DNA of 64,000 bases from assembly GCF_010537335.1 (NCBI RefSeq), contig NZ_AP019711.1, positions 1,054,001-1,118,000 of the forward strand, in the 5' to 3' direction. The notes beneath the pieces are model-generated. The model was not told the origin of the DNA. It saw only the letters and a program-made list of their open reading frames with translations, and did not search any database. Shown here piece after piece: positions 1 to 8,801 of the stretch. Source of the DNA: Amedibacterium intestinale. GTDB taxonomy: Bacteria > Bacillota_I > Bacilli_A > Erysipelotrichales > Erysipelotrichaceae. Within the stretch, counting starts at the first letter, position 1. Each line of letters begins with the position of its first letter. A program made the translations under genes and the position numbers.

Positions 1-888
<888 letters not shown>

Positions 889-918
889 TTATTTTAAAGG
901 GCCTTTTCATTCTTTAAT

Positions 919-946
919 ATTTTACCACATATATAAAAGAATACAA
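919..946 (-). promoter_or_regulatory. pyr operon promoter
   Basis: TTGTAT (-35, 941-946) and TAAAAT (-10, 919-924) are separated by 16 bp on the minus strand. They lie just upstream of the attenuator leader, which is where the pyr transcript must start. Confidence 0.6.
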
Positions 947-994
947 GATTTTTTTAAGCATTCCCTTACGAAAATCTAACGTTCGAAAGATATC

Positions 995-1939
995 TTACAT
1001 ATTTGTTCTGCATAGACACAATATATTTTTCAACAAAGTTATTTCTAACTTTTCCCTTACATATTTCTGTTTTTTATTATGCTCAATGATGAATTGTGCT
1101 TCCTCTTTTTTCATATCAATATGAAGAAAAAATTGGCTTTCCTGATAAGGATACAACACTTTATCTATAAGAATTCCTTTTTCTTTTATTTGAAGCGAAA
1201 ACAAATGTTTTTCTTTTACTATATCCAACACATCATCCTGCATATAAACTTTCACAAATGAAGAAAAAACTTGTGGAAACTCTTTATTTATCTGCTCTAT
1301 CAAACGCTTTTTCTGTTTTTGCATAGAGGCTTCCTGTTTTTCTTTTTTACGCAAATATATTTGTTTTACACCTTCATGATGGATTTCATCTTTGTGTAAA
1401 TACGCTTTATGTAAATGCATCAAATCAAGTGCATCACTCAATGCATTATGATCCACTTCCCCTTTTTGTCCATAAGCTAGCTTCATATCATCTAACGACA
1501 AGGTTGCAGATAAAACCTCTCCATTCCATAGTACTTGTTTAGACATCGTTTTCTGCAAATCTTTCATATCTTCAAATAGTTTTGTTTTTACATTGCTGCG
1601 TCGTGCATTTTCCAGTAAAGTCCTTTGATCATCCGGTCCAAACCCATACAATAAAATTCCTTCTTCTTTTCGTCTATGCTGCTCTATCCATAAAAAGAAA
1701 TGTTTCATGACCAAAGAAAATGACTCTGCACTTAAGATTTCTTTATCTGATAGTTTTGTCATTCGTTTCACAACAGGAGTCAAGCGCTTAAAACCTGTCG
1801 GTCTTACCAATTCATAAAAACGATCTATTTCTACCAGTTCACTATCCAGCATTACAGCACCAATACTAATAATTGACTGCACATAACGCCCTTCCTGTTT
1901 AATTGCATCAAATTCTGTATCTACGTATATATGTAACAT
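995..1939 (-). CDS. DnaQ-like DEDDh 3'-5' exonuclease domain protein
   Basis: A 314-residue protein whose N-terminal 180 residues form a DEDDh exonuclease fold. ExoI is DTE at D7/E9, ExoII falls near GPDDQ (D103/D104), and ExoIII is H164-x4-D169 in DHNALSDALDL. The family trims 3' ends of DNA or RNA in the cytoplasm. Residues 180-314 are lysine- and glutamate-rich, partly coiled-coil, and match no domain I recognise. The ATG is preceded by AAGGATGG. It stands alone between the pyr leader and a small surface protein, so the specific substrate cannot be inferred. KapD-like RNases are a related alternative. Confidence 0.8.
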   Translation of the reverse strand: MLHIYVDTEFDAIKQEGRYVQSIISIGAVMLDSELVEIDRFYELVRPTGFKRLTPVVKRMTKLSDKEILSAESFSLVMKHFFLWIEQHRRKEEGILLYGFGPDDQRTLLENARRSNVKTKLFEDMKDLQKTMSKQVLWNGEVLSATLSLDDMKLAYGQKGEVDHNALSDALDLMHLHKAYLHKDEIHHEGVKQIYLRKKEKQEASMQKQKKRLIEQINKEFPQVFSSFVKVYMQDDVLDIVKEKHLFSLQIKEKGILIDKVLYPYQESQFFLHIDMKKEEAQFIIEHNKKQKYVREKLEITLLKNILCLCRTNM

Positions 1940-2013
1940 ATAAAACCATCCTTATACGCTCCATTATAGAAATTTTTTCATAGAAATGCAACAAACTCTT
2001 TTTCATAAACTGC

Positions 2014-2457
2014 TTATTTGATTTTCGTATAAATATAGAAACTTCCTGCACACCCCAGCAAAAATACTACCCATACAATAGTCTGTGAAACAATATCTCT
2101 TATATTTACATCTCTTTTTTTCTCTAATCGTATATGTACTATATTTTGATTATCATCCGTTATATGAAATGTAAATTCTGTTTTGTTCATATTATAAATT
2201 GATAAATTTTCCATCAGTCGAATGGTAAATTCTCCTTTTTCAAGTTCATAAAAATACAATTTTCCCTGCGAATCACTTTTTTCCATTGACAGCAACTTAC
2301 CTTCATCATCATATATACCAAACATCGTATCTTTTATAACATTTCCTTCTTTATCTTCTACATATACGATCATAGAAGTTTCTTCATTACTCTCTGCTGC
2401 GTAAATTGATAAACATGTAAACATCATAATTACTAAAATAAAAAAACATCGTTTCAT
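2014..2457 (-). CDS. small secreted membrane-anchored protein with SpaA/prealbumin-like domain
   Basis: A 147-residue protein with an N-terminal signal peptide (about 1-21, ending near YAAES), one beta-rich domain (about 28-112) and a C-terminal membrane helix (about 124-143) with a short basic end. The repeat of short strands around GNVIKDTMFGIYDDEGKLL and QGKLYFYELEKGEFTIRL resembles SpaA/Cna-B-like stalk domains of Gram-positive surface proteins. There is no LPXTG-type motif, so it is probably held by the helix rather than by sortase. Its role is unknown. Start supported by AAGATGAAACG context and by the signal peptide. Confidence 0.62.
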   Translation of the reverse strand: MKRCFFILVIMMFTCLSIYAAESNEETSMIVYVEDKEGNVIKDTMFGIYDDEGKLLSMEKSDSQGKLYFYELEKGEFTIRLMENLSIYNMNKTEFTFHITDDNQNIVHIRLEKKRDVNIRDIVSQTIVWVVFLLGCAGSFYIYTKIK

Positions 2458-2568
2458 CTTTTCACCTCACATCATTGTATGCGATGAAAAGATTGATTTT
2501 CCCTTTTCTCATAAATTTGTATAACGTTTTCTCCTTCTTTCATATAGTATAAAGAGAGGAGATGAAAT

Positions 2569-3081
2569 ATGATGACAGACTATGTAATCGAAAAAGGAGA
2601 TATTGGAATTGGTGTAAACAAACTTCAGGCTTATTTAAATATGATGCAGGAAAAAGGCTATATTCAAACCAGCAACCTGCAAGATGGTGTATTTGGAAAT
2701 CGCACAGTTGCGGCTGTAAAAGAATGGCAGCAGTATGCAAATCTTCCTATGAGTGGAATCATTGATGAAAAAACATGGGATTCTCTTATTAATAAATTAA
2801 GAGAAATGCAAATTATAACCAATATTCCTTTAGCTTCCAGAAGCTATTTTTTATCAAATGGACAACAGGGTTTATCCGTATTTAAAATGCAGGAATATCT
2901 AAATGAGATTGCTGCTGTGAATAAATGTCTAAGACCAATACCAATTGATGGACTCTATGGTCCAATGACTGTTACTGCAGTACAGCAGTTTCAGTATCTA
3001 TATGATTTAAAAATTGATGGAATCATTGGCAAGGTTACATGGGATTCAATTATTAATGAGCGAAATGCACTTCCTTTTTAA
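2569..3081 (+). CDS. protein of two peptidoglycan-binding (PG_binding_1) domains
   Basis: 170 residues made of two tandem PG_binding_1 repeats (about 8-75 and 96-165). Each has the GxxGxxVxxLQxxLN... DGxFGxxTxxAVxxFQ...GxxxxxTWxxL pattern, for example QDGVFGNRTVAAVKEWQ and IDGLYGPMTVTAVQQFQ. This three-helix module binds cell-wall peptidoglycan. There is no catalytic domain and no signal peptide, so it is either cytosolic, exported by another route, or a phage- or spore-type accessory. A GGAG site lies 7 nt before the first ATG. It is transcribed away from the SpaA-like gene and ends at a bidirectional terminator. Confidence 0.8.
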   Translation: MMTDYVIEKGDIGIGVNKLQAYLNMMQEKGYIQTSNLQDGVFGNRTVAAVKEWQQYANLPMSGIIDEKTWDSLINKLREMQIITNIPLASRSYFLSNGQQGLSVFKMQEYLNEIAAVNKCLRPIPIDGLYGPMTVTAVQQFQYLYDLKIDGIIGKVTWDSIINERNALPF

Positions 3082-3121
3082 AAAATACAGTTATCACAAT
3101 ATGTGGTAACTGTATTTTTTT
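3082..3121. terminator. bidirectional intrinsic terminator
   Basis: ATACAGTTA-CAC and GTG-TAACTGTAT pair around AATAT, with an A-run before and a T-run after. It sits exactly between the convergent peptidoglycan-binding gene and the minus-strand membrane gene. Confidence 0.9.
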
Positions 3122-3720
3122 TATCTTCGATACGGTAAATCAAAATCCAAAAGTTGCTTATCTACATAGGTTTCGATTGCTTTTAGCTGATTTTTTTGAA
3201 ACATATCTGGAATCCTTCTTTTTTCAAAATAATAATTAAATAATGCCAGTAAAAACGCTCCTATAAACGCCATCAAAATCTCAATATGTAAAAACAAAAC
3301 CAAAATAAGAAAAACAATTGCAAATAATCCTGCTGTTAATAAAAAAACTTTCTGATTAATATCCGCATAAATATCTTCTAAAAAATCTGTATATCGATTC
3401 ATAAAGTTTTTCATATCTTCTTCCATTGTGAAATCTTCCATAATTAAATACATTGGCGCTTTTTTTCTTTTCTTAGATAAACATTCCACCATCCACAAGA
3501 TTCGCATAGCACAATAACGTGCAGCATTTTTATTTTCTTCTTTTTCATACTGCATACCTGCAATATACATAATTTTACAATATGTGAAAACATCCATTTC
3601 TTCTTTTGGATTTTCAACAAGCTTTAAAAATGCATCTTTTTCAGATCCACTCATTTCAATCCCTTTTTTTGTATTTTCTAAAAAAACGTGTAATTGTTCC
3701 TCAAACATTACTTGTTCCAT
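3121..3720 (-). CDS. hypothetical membrane protein, two helices
   Basis: 199 residues, family not recognised. Residues 1-130 are charged and mostly helical (lysine/glutamate-rich, with a short cysteine-containing stretch YCKIMYIAGMQYEKEE). Two adjacent hydrophobic helices follow (about 131-148 and 150-166), then a basic amphipathic tail. This suggests a cytoplasmic domain tethered by a helical hairpin. The stop codon overlaps the shared terminator and the gene is monocistronic. No function can be assigned. Confidence 0.6.
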   Translation of the reverse strand: MEQVMFEEQLHVFLENTKKGIEMSGSEKDAFLKLVENPKEEMDVFTYCKIMYIAGMQYEKEENKNAARYCAMRILWMVECLSKKRKKAPMYLIMEDFTMEEDMKNFMNRYTDFLEDIYADINQKVFLLTAGLFAIVFLILVLFLHIEILMAFIGAFLLALFNYYFEKRRIPDMFQKNQLKAIETYVDKQLLDFDLPYRR

Positions 3721-3799
3721 AAACCTCGCCTCATTTCTTCATAAATTATAACATAACTCAAACAATTTCAACGCATCTTTTTAACCTGCATTTTGATAT

Positions 3800-3846
3800 A
3801 AAAAATAGATGCCTTTAAGTTTTTCATCGCTTAAAAGCATCTGTAT
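3800..3846 (-). terminator. intrinsic terminator after the lipoprotein gene
   Basis: On the minus strand the stem AGATGCTTTTAAG / CTTAAAGGCATCT (3807-3842) is followed by ATTTTTTA. It lies about 50 nt downstream of the lipoprotein stop. Confidence 0.88.
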
Positions 3847-3892
3847 TTTCTATTTGTTGTAACTCTTTATAAAATTCAACAAATATTTCTAT

Positions 3893-4582
3893 TTATCTAT
3901 ATGAAGTATTTTCAAACAAATAATATTTCTCATCTTCACTATTTTTCAGAATCATGAATCGATTCTGAAAATCAGCAGCATATAAAATACTATCTTTTGG
4001 TACATTTCCAGTTAGGTTTTCTCCAGCAATGAAAAGATTCTTCTTTATTGTTCCTGCTTTCTGGAAACAGCCAGGTAATTCTATCTCTTCTCCCTGATAG
4101 GTTTGATATCTCATATCATTATAAAAGAAATGTGGTGGAACAGCATAATCTGCAGATTGTGAACCTTCATATCTTTCTATTGGCTCTTGTCTTGCATCCG
4201 TTTCAATATATTGCAAAACATGAATATCTTTTCCTTTTTTTAAGTAGATAGTATCCCTGTACTTATATAATTCAGAACCCTTATATTCTTCCATTGTATC
4301 TGTTCCTGTATAATTTGAAACAGGAAAACAATTAGGTTTTGCAACTTCCTGCAACACTCCTATTTTCTCTCCTTTAACCGATGTGTTTTCTATAGATGTT
4401 TCCCAATATATTTTTCCATCATAATAAATACCTTGTGGAAGGTCCGTATGATAGAGTGTTAGTTCACAGACTTCATTATCTGCATGATAGAGTTTTTTTT
4501 CGTAATCTTCATTATCTGTTGAAGTAGAAGTACATGAGCATAATAAAAAACACGCAAAACATAATATCATTCTTTTTTTCAT
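3893..4582 (-). CDS. hypothetical lipoprotein
   Basis: 229 residues beginning with a type II signal peptide: MKKRMILCFACFLLCSC, a lipobox-like LLCSC with the likely lipidated Cys at 17. The mature protein is acidic, beta-rich and tyrosine-rich, with no recognised domain; it should sit on the outer face of the membrane. GGGAGAAAGA precedes the ATG. It is monocistronic, divergent from the polysaccharide deacetylase gene with about 300 bp between them. A role in envelope function is inferred only from its location. Confidence 0.65.
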   Translation of the reverse strand: MKKRMILCFACFLLCSCTSTSTDNEDYEKKLYHADNEVCELTLYHTDLPQGIYYDGKIYWETSIENTSVKGEKIGVLQEVAKPNCFPVSNYTGTDTMEEYKGSELYKYRDTIYLKKGKDIHVLQYIETDARQEPIERYEGSQSADYAVPPHFFYNDMRYQTYQGEEIELPGCFQKAGTIKKNLFIAGENLTGNVPKDSILYAADFQNRFMILKNSEDEKYYLFENTSYR

Positions 4583-4825
4583 ATTCTTTCTCCCTATTTA
4601 TCCCAAGCGAATAACATATCCTTTCTAATTATTAAAATACCATCATAAATAACAATTGTCATTCATATATTTATAATTTCTTTATTTCTAAATATATTTA
4701 CCTCTAATTACATAATACCTGATAAAACACCTTAATACAAGGCTGTTTGTATCTTCATGCTGATAAAAATTCTAAAGTTTTATAATTCTTTAGATTTTAT
4801 TTACCTCTCTTATATTACAATAAAG

Positions 4826-4854
4826 TTGATAGAAGATATTCTAACTATATATCT
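4826..4854 (+). promoter_or_regulatory. possible promoter of the polysaccharide deacetylase gene
   Basis: TTGATA is followed after 17 bp by ATATCT, about 35 bp before the ribosome site. The rest of the 4583-4887 intergenic stretch is very AT-rich, and I see no other structured element in it. Confidence 0.35.
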
Positions 4855-4887
4855 ATATGAAAAAGATAAGAAAGAAGGGTGTTCATC

Positions 4888-6306
4888 ATGAAACATACGA
4901 AAAATCCAACAAGAAAAGCGTTACTTTTTTCTATTCTCATTCTTTTCTTAATTGTTTTAGGATACAAGCTGTATAAACTGGTTTCTTTCCCTTTGCTTTT
5001 AAAAGATACCCATATAACAATAGAAATTGGAGAACCGTTTCATCCAGAAGAAAATATAAAAGCTGTGCTGTTTGGTGATAAAAACAGTGTAAAAGAAAAG
5101 GGTAAAATTCAAACTGATAAATTAGGAACCTATCCCTTTACTTACGTATATAAAGATAAAGAGTATCTTGTTGAAGTAGAAGTCGTAGATACCACTCCTC
5201 CTGTATTTGAAGTTGTTCCTTTGGATATTGATGCAGGTATGAAGGTTTCCGCAAATAGTGCAGTAAAAAATATCAAAGATAAAACTAAAACAACAGTATC
5301 CTTTAAAGAAGATTACGATTTTAAAGCACCTGGTACGATTGAAGTATGTGTCATAGTTCGAGATGAAGGTGGAAATACAAGCGAGAAAACTACAAAAGCA
5401 ACAATTGTTCTAGATAAAGAAAAACCTGTATTAAAAGGAGTAGAAGATATTACTATATACCCTCAATCATCTTTTGACCTAAAAAAAGGAATTGCAGTAA
5501 CAGATAATCGAGATCCGAATGCAAAGTTAGAAATTGATAAAAACAATTTTGACAGTTCTAAACCTGGAGTATATACCATTGAATATAGTGCACGTGATCG
5601 AAGTGGCAATACAACAATGAAAAAACGTATAATTACAGTAAAATCGAATGAAAATACAAATTCAAATGAACAAAACAAAGAAAAAATCGTCTATTTAACA
5701 TTTGATGACGGACCATCTGTGAACACCGCAAAAATACTAGACATTTTAGATCAATATCATGTGAAGGCAACTTTCTTCGTAATTGGAGGAAACTCCTCTT
5801 ATTATCCATTGATAAAAGAAGCCCATCAAAGAGGTCATACAATTGCTCTTCATAGTTATTCTCATGATTATGGATACATTTACAGTTCTGTAGATGCCTA
5901 TTTTAAGGATTTAGAAAAAATTGGGAATATAGTAAAACAACAGATTGGCTTTGTACCAAAATACATTCGTTTCCCAGGAGGTTCTTCCAATACAATTAGT
6001 AAAAATTATTCATCAGGAATCATGAGTATTTTAAGCGAAGAAGTGCAAAAAAGAGGTTATCAATATTATGACTGGAACTGGGATTCCAGTGACGCAGCTG
6101 GAAACAATCGTCCAGTTAGCTCAATCGTAGCCAGTGCAACAGGTGGACAAAGCAATAAGTTAAACATTTTATTCCATGATGCAGGAGCAAAATCTACAAC
6201 AGTAGAAGCTTTACCACAAATTATAGAGTTCTACCAAAAAAGAGGATACCGATTTGAAGGAATCCATGATGATTCCTATATTCCTCATCACAATATAAAC
6301 AACTGA
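4888..6306 (+). CDS. membrane-anchored polysaccharide deacetylase with Ig-like domains
   Basis: A NodB-family (CE4) deacetylase, expected to remove N-acetyl groups from peptidoglycan or a surface polysaccharide. From the ATG at 4888 it has one N-terminal membrane helix (about 10-30), an extracellular region of two or three Ig-like DUF5011/HYR-type repeats (about 40-250), and a C-terminal NodB domain (about 265-470). TFDDGP carries D273/D274, HSYSH gives the metal histidines H322 and H326, and RFPGG is the third motif. A GTG at 4879 also opens the frame but abuts AGAAGG; the ATG has better spacing. No clear terminator follows, and the insertion element begins directly after its stop. Confidence 0.88.
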   Translation: MKHTKNPTRKALLFSILILFLIVLGYKLYKLVSFPLLLKDTHITIEIGEPFHPEENIKAVLFGDKNSVKEKGKIQTDKLGTYPFTYVYKDKEYLVEVEVVDTTPPVFEVVPLDIDAGMKVSANSAVKNIKDKTKTTVSFKEDYDFKAPGTIEVCVIVRDEGGNTSEKTTKATIVLDKEKPVLKGVEDITIYPQSSFDLKKGIAVTDNRDPNAKLEIDKNNFDSSKPGVYTIEYSARDRSGNTTMKKRIITVKSNENTNSNEQNKEKIVYLTFDDGPSVNTAKILDILDQYHVKATFFVIGGNSSYYPLIKEAHQRGHTIALHSYSHDYGYIYSSVDAYFKDLEKIGNIVKQQIGFVPKYIRFPGGSSNTISKNYSSGIMSILSEEVQKRGYQYYDWNWDSSDAAGNNRPVSSIVASATGGQSNKLNILFHDAGAKSTTVEALPQIIEFYQKRGYRFEGIHDDSYIPHHNINN

Positions 6307-6400
6307 TAAACAAAAAAAGAAGAAGTATATTATGTATTACTACATTTTATGGTAATCTAAAATTACGTGGTGTTTGAAAGGACAACACTTTATGCTGTGG
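6307..6400 (+). repeat. left imperfect inverted repeat of the insertion element
   Basis: It contains, in order, TAAACAAAAA..GAAG..TATA (6307-6328), TAAAATTACGTG (6358-6369), AAAGGACAA (6377-6385) and TGTGG (6396-6400). The same blocks occur in the same order on the opposite strand at 8802-8882. Confidence 0.65.
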
Positions 6401-6433
6401 TCTTAGTGACTGCAGCTTTTTTCATGCTCTCAT

Positions 6434-6447
6434 CATCTTTGGGGTAC
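6434..6447 (+). repeat. 14-bp direct repeat, left copy
   Basis: CATCTTTGGGGTAC is identical to 8782-8795 and in the same orientation. A related inverted form, ACCCAAAGTAGG, lies at 6558-6569. These could be transposase-binding sites; that is an inference. Confidence 0.6.
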
Positions 6448-6486
6448 CTTTTCTGATATTTCCTCATTATTTCGATCATCATTTAT

Positions 6487-6585
6487 GTTATCATATCTTT
6501 AAATCAATATATAAAAAAAGTAAGAACCACAAAGTTTAGCGACCTAGGTTCTTACTTACCCAAAGTAGGCATCTTTATGATAACA
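6487..6585 (+). promoter_or_regulatory. nested inverted repeats covering the start codon of the DUF6431 gene
   Basis: The outer arms TGTTATCATA (6487-6496) and TATGATAACA (6576-6585) pair exactly, and the right arm contains the ATG at 6577. Inside lies a second hairpin AAGTAAGAACC / GGTTCTTACTT (6518-6528 and 6547-6557). If transcribed from outside, the outer stem would hide the start codon. Protection from readthrough expression is a known strategy of insertion sequences, but it is untested here. Confidence 0.5.
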
Positions 6586-7056
6586 TTTAATAACTTTTCT
6601 CTCAAGTACATATCTCAAAAATCTTATGACGACTATATTTCTAAGATCGAACTTTCTTCCATCACATGTCCATGCTGTTCTCATCTTGGATTTCATTTTC
6701 ATGCTTATTATAAAAGATCTTTACTTACACATAATGGTATTATTACCTTAAAGATATGCAGGATTATTTGTCCTCACTGTCACAAGACTCACGCCATCCT
6801 TCCTGTTTCTTTAATTCCTTACACCAGACTCCTGGCTTCTGATGTAATAGAAATCATTCTCGATCACGATACTGATAAAGATCATTCTAACCTTTTTCTT
6901 GATCCAGTTTACTTTTACTCCATCTTTCATCGATATCATTCCTTTTTACTGAATATTTCCTATTTCCCTTCAATTACTGATTTTTTCGTCTTTCATATTC
7001 ATAGATTTCATAGAAATTTTGCTCAGTTGCGCGGCTTTCTTTTCATTCCCACATAG
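6577..7056 (+). CDS. DUF6431-like zinc-binding ORF of the insertion element
   Basis: 159 residues. The N-terminal half has two CxxC pairs (CPCC at about 32-35 and CPHC at about 66-69), the spacing of a zinc ribbon like that of ISL3 N-termini and of DUF6431. The C-terminal half (about 95-159) is rich in Phe, His and Tyr and looks unlike a folded catalytic domain; it has no DDE motif. It may be an accessory DNA-binding protein or a decayed transposase N-terminus. It precedes the transposase by about 120 bp on the same strand and uses no strong ribosome site. The family name is from recall of the motif, not a search. Confidence 0.55.
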   Translation: MITFNNFSLKYISQKSYDDYISKIELSSITCPCCSHLGFHFHAYYKRSLLTHNGIITLKICRIICPHCHKTHAILPVSLIPYTRLLASDVIEIILDHDTDKDHSNLFLDPVYFYSIFHRYHSFLLNISYFPSITDFFVFHIHRFHRNFAQLRGFLFIPT

Positions 7057-7124
7057 GATTCCTTTCCTGCCTTCCATTTTGCCTTCATAATGACACTGTA
7101 ATGATCATTATAGACTGGAGGTTG

Positions 7125-7169
7125 ATGAAAACATCCATTGTATTTTCAGTTCTTGATGTTTTCTTTTGA
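7125..7169 (+). CDS. possible 14-residue leader peptide before the transposase
   Basis: A GGAGG at 7117-7121 is the only strong ribosome site in front of the transposase and lies next to the short ORF MKTSIVFSVLDVFF. Its codons overlap the hairpin GAAAACATC / GATGTTTTC (7127-7135 and 7155-7163). It stops 5 nt before the transposase ATG at 7175, so transposase translation could depend on it. The 3-nt spacing is short, so this remains tentative. Confidence 0.35.
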   Translation: MKTSIVFSVLDVFF

Positions 7170-7174
7170 TTTTT

Positions 7175-8575
7175 ATGAAAAACGATACTACTTCTGCGTC
7201 CATCAGTGACGACTATATCCTTCATCTCTTTCATCTCCAGAAAGAACAGATAGATTCTTTCCAGGTAAATCATCAGGATGATGGTGTTCATGTAAGGATC
7301 AAGCTTACCCCAAAGACTACTTCATGTCCTGTCTGCGGCTTTCCCACTTCCAAGGTAAAAAGCTATGTACATAAACGCATAACACATTCCATGCTGAATA
7401 CGGAAGCCTGCTATATCGATTACCAGGCCAGACGCTATATCTGCCCTGCATGTAATAAGACTTTCTATGAGGACAATCCTTTTACTTTCAAGGGAATGAA
7501 GATCTCTTTATTGACCGTATATAATGTCCTTCGAGATCTGAAAAACCCTGCCGATACATTTAAAAGCGTTGCACAGAGAAATCATATATCCTCTACTTCT
7601 GCCATGTCCATCTTTGACAGGCATGTCCAGATATCCAGAAGAAAACTTCCTGAATATCTGAATATCGACGAAGTCTACAGTTTCAAATCTGAAAACAGTT
7701 CCTATGTATGTGTCCTTCTGGATTTCAACTCCCAAAATGTCATCGATCTTCTTCCAGGCAGGAAAAAGTCCGAACTCATCAATTACTTTTCTTTCATTCC
7801 CCGAGAAGAAAGATGTGCTGTAAAGGCCGTATCTATTGATTTATGGGAAACCTACAGGATCGTCGCAAAGATGATGTTCCCCAATGCCGCCATAGCTGCG
7901 GATAAATTCCATCTCATCCAGGAACTGAACAGAAGAGTAGACAAGGTGCGTCTGCGTACGATGAATCAGTTAAAGAACTATAAGCTCATGGATCTGAAAA
8001 ATGCAGATGCAGCTTCGATAGAAAAAGCTGAAAGAATGCGTAAACAGTATTACCTTTATAAAAAATTCAACTGGCTTCTCTTCACAAACGATCCTGCATA
8101 TACAGATCCAAATAGAGAAAAGAAATATAATAAAGTACTTCAGGGATACTATAACTATAACGATATCCTGCATTATATGTGTTTGTATAACCCTGAACTT
8201 GAAGAAGCCATGAATCTGAAAGACAGGATGATATATTTCTATAAGAACAGTGATCTTGATAATGCAAGAAAAGATATCAATGAACTGATCAGTGCTTTCA
8301 GGGATTGTAAAGTACCTGAAATATCATCCTTTGCGAATACGATGACCAGATGGAAGACTGAAATAATAAATTCTTTTATCGTCACGAATGAACATGGAAG
8401 AAAGATAAACAGCGGGATCATAGAAAACAGAAACAGGACGATCAAATGTATCAAGCACAATTCCAATGGATATACCAATTGGAAACGATTCCGAAACAGA
8501 GTGCTTTATGTACTGAATAAAGATACCACTTATCACTTATACCCTAAGGAAGGAGAAAATGAAAATGAACAATAA
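7175..8575 (+). CDS. ISL3-family transposase
   Basis: 466 residues from the ATG at 7175. The N-terminus has an ISL3 zinc finger (CPVC...CPAC), followed by a helix-turn-helix-like region with LKNPADTFKSVAQRNHISSTSAMSIFDRH. The DDE_Tnp_ISL3 catalytic domain has NIDEVYSFK (first Asp), SIDLWETYR and ADKFHLIQEL around the second Asp, and GIIENRNRTIK with the Glu. The length is usual for complete ISL3 transposases and there are no internal stops, so it may be active. A TTG nine bases upstream also opens the frame. Its 3' end overlaps the small coiled-coil gene. Confidence 0.92.
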   Translation: MKNDTTSASISDDYILHLFHLQKEQIDSFQVNHQDDGVHVRIKLTPKTTSCPVCGFPTSKVKSYVHKRITHSMLNTEACYIDYQARRYICPACNKTFYEDNPFTFKGMKISLLTVYNVLRDLKNPADTFKSVAQRNHISSTSAMSIFDRHVQISRRKLPEYLNIDEVYSFKSENSSYVCVLLDFNSQNVIDLLPGRKKSELINYFSFIPREERCAVKAVSIDLWETYRIVAKMMFPNAAIAADKFHLIQELNRRVDKVRLRTMNQLKNYKLMDLKNADAASIEKAERMRKQYYLYKKFNWLLFTNDPAYTDPNREKKYNKVLQGYYNYNDILHYMCLYNPELEEAMNLKDRMIYFYKNSDLDNARKDINELISAFRDCKVPEISSFANTMTRWKTEIINSFIVTNEHGRKINSGIIENRNRTIKCIKHNSNGYTNWKRFRNRVLYVLNKDTTYHLYPKEGENENEQ

Positions 8576-8723
8576 AATTTATTACCAACGTAAAGAAAGA
8601 TGGCTCAAAAGAGAACTTTACATTAAAAAGCAGCGCCTTATGATGCTGGAGCTGGAAGTAGAAAATCTACGATTGAAACTTCTTTTGGAAAAAGAAAAAA
8701 ACAAAAATATTCTTCCATTCTGA
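8559..8723 (+). CDS. 54-residue coiled-coil protein overlapping the transposase
   Basis: It starts at ATG 8559 with AAGGAG directly upstream, inside the last codons of the transposase in another frame. The sequence is highly charged and heptad-like: RKERWLKRELYIKKQR, then MMLELEVENLRLKLLLEKEK. It ends NILPF. It is predicted to be almost entirely a coiled coil. The strong ribosome site and overlap suggest co-translation with the transposase, as an oligomerisation or regulatory partner. I do not recognise a family. Confidence 0.6.
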   Translation: MKMNNKIYYQRKERWLKRELYIKKQRLMMLELEVENLRLKLLLEKEKNKNILPF

Positions 8724-8733
8724 TATTAAAAAC

Positions 8734-8755
8734 GAGAGAGCTGATCAGCTCTCTC
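8734..8755 (+). terminator. perfect 22-bp palindrome closing the element's transcript
   Basis: Arms GAGAGAGCTGA and its exact complement pair without a loop, 10 nt after the small ORF. The following T-run is poor (CATCCTTTAC), so it may be a weak terminator or a protein-binding site. Confidence 0.5.
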
Positions 8756-8781
8756 ATCCTTTACATCTTGTTTTCAATAAA

Positions 8782-8795
8782 CATCTTTGGGGTAC
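8782..8795 (+). repeat. 14-bp direct repeat, right copy
   Basis: CATCTTTGGGGTAC, identical to 6434-6447 and in the same orientation, just inside the right inverted segment. Confidence 0.6.
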
Positions 8796-8801
8796 TGATG
8801 C

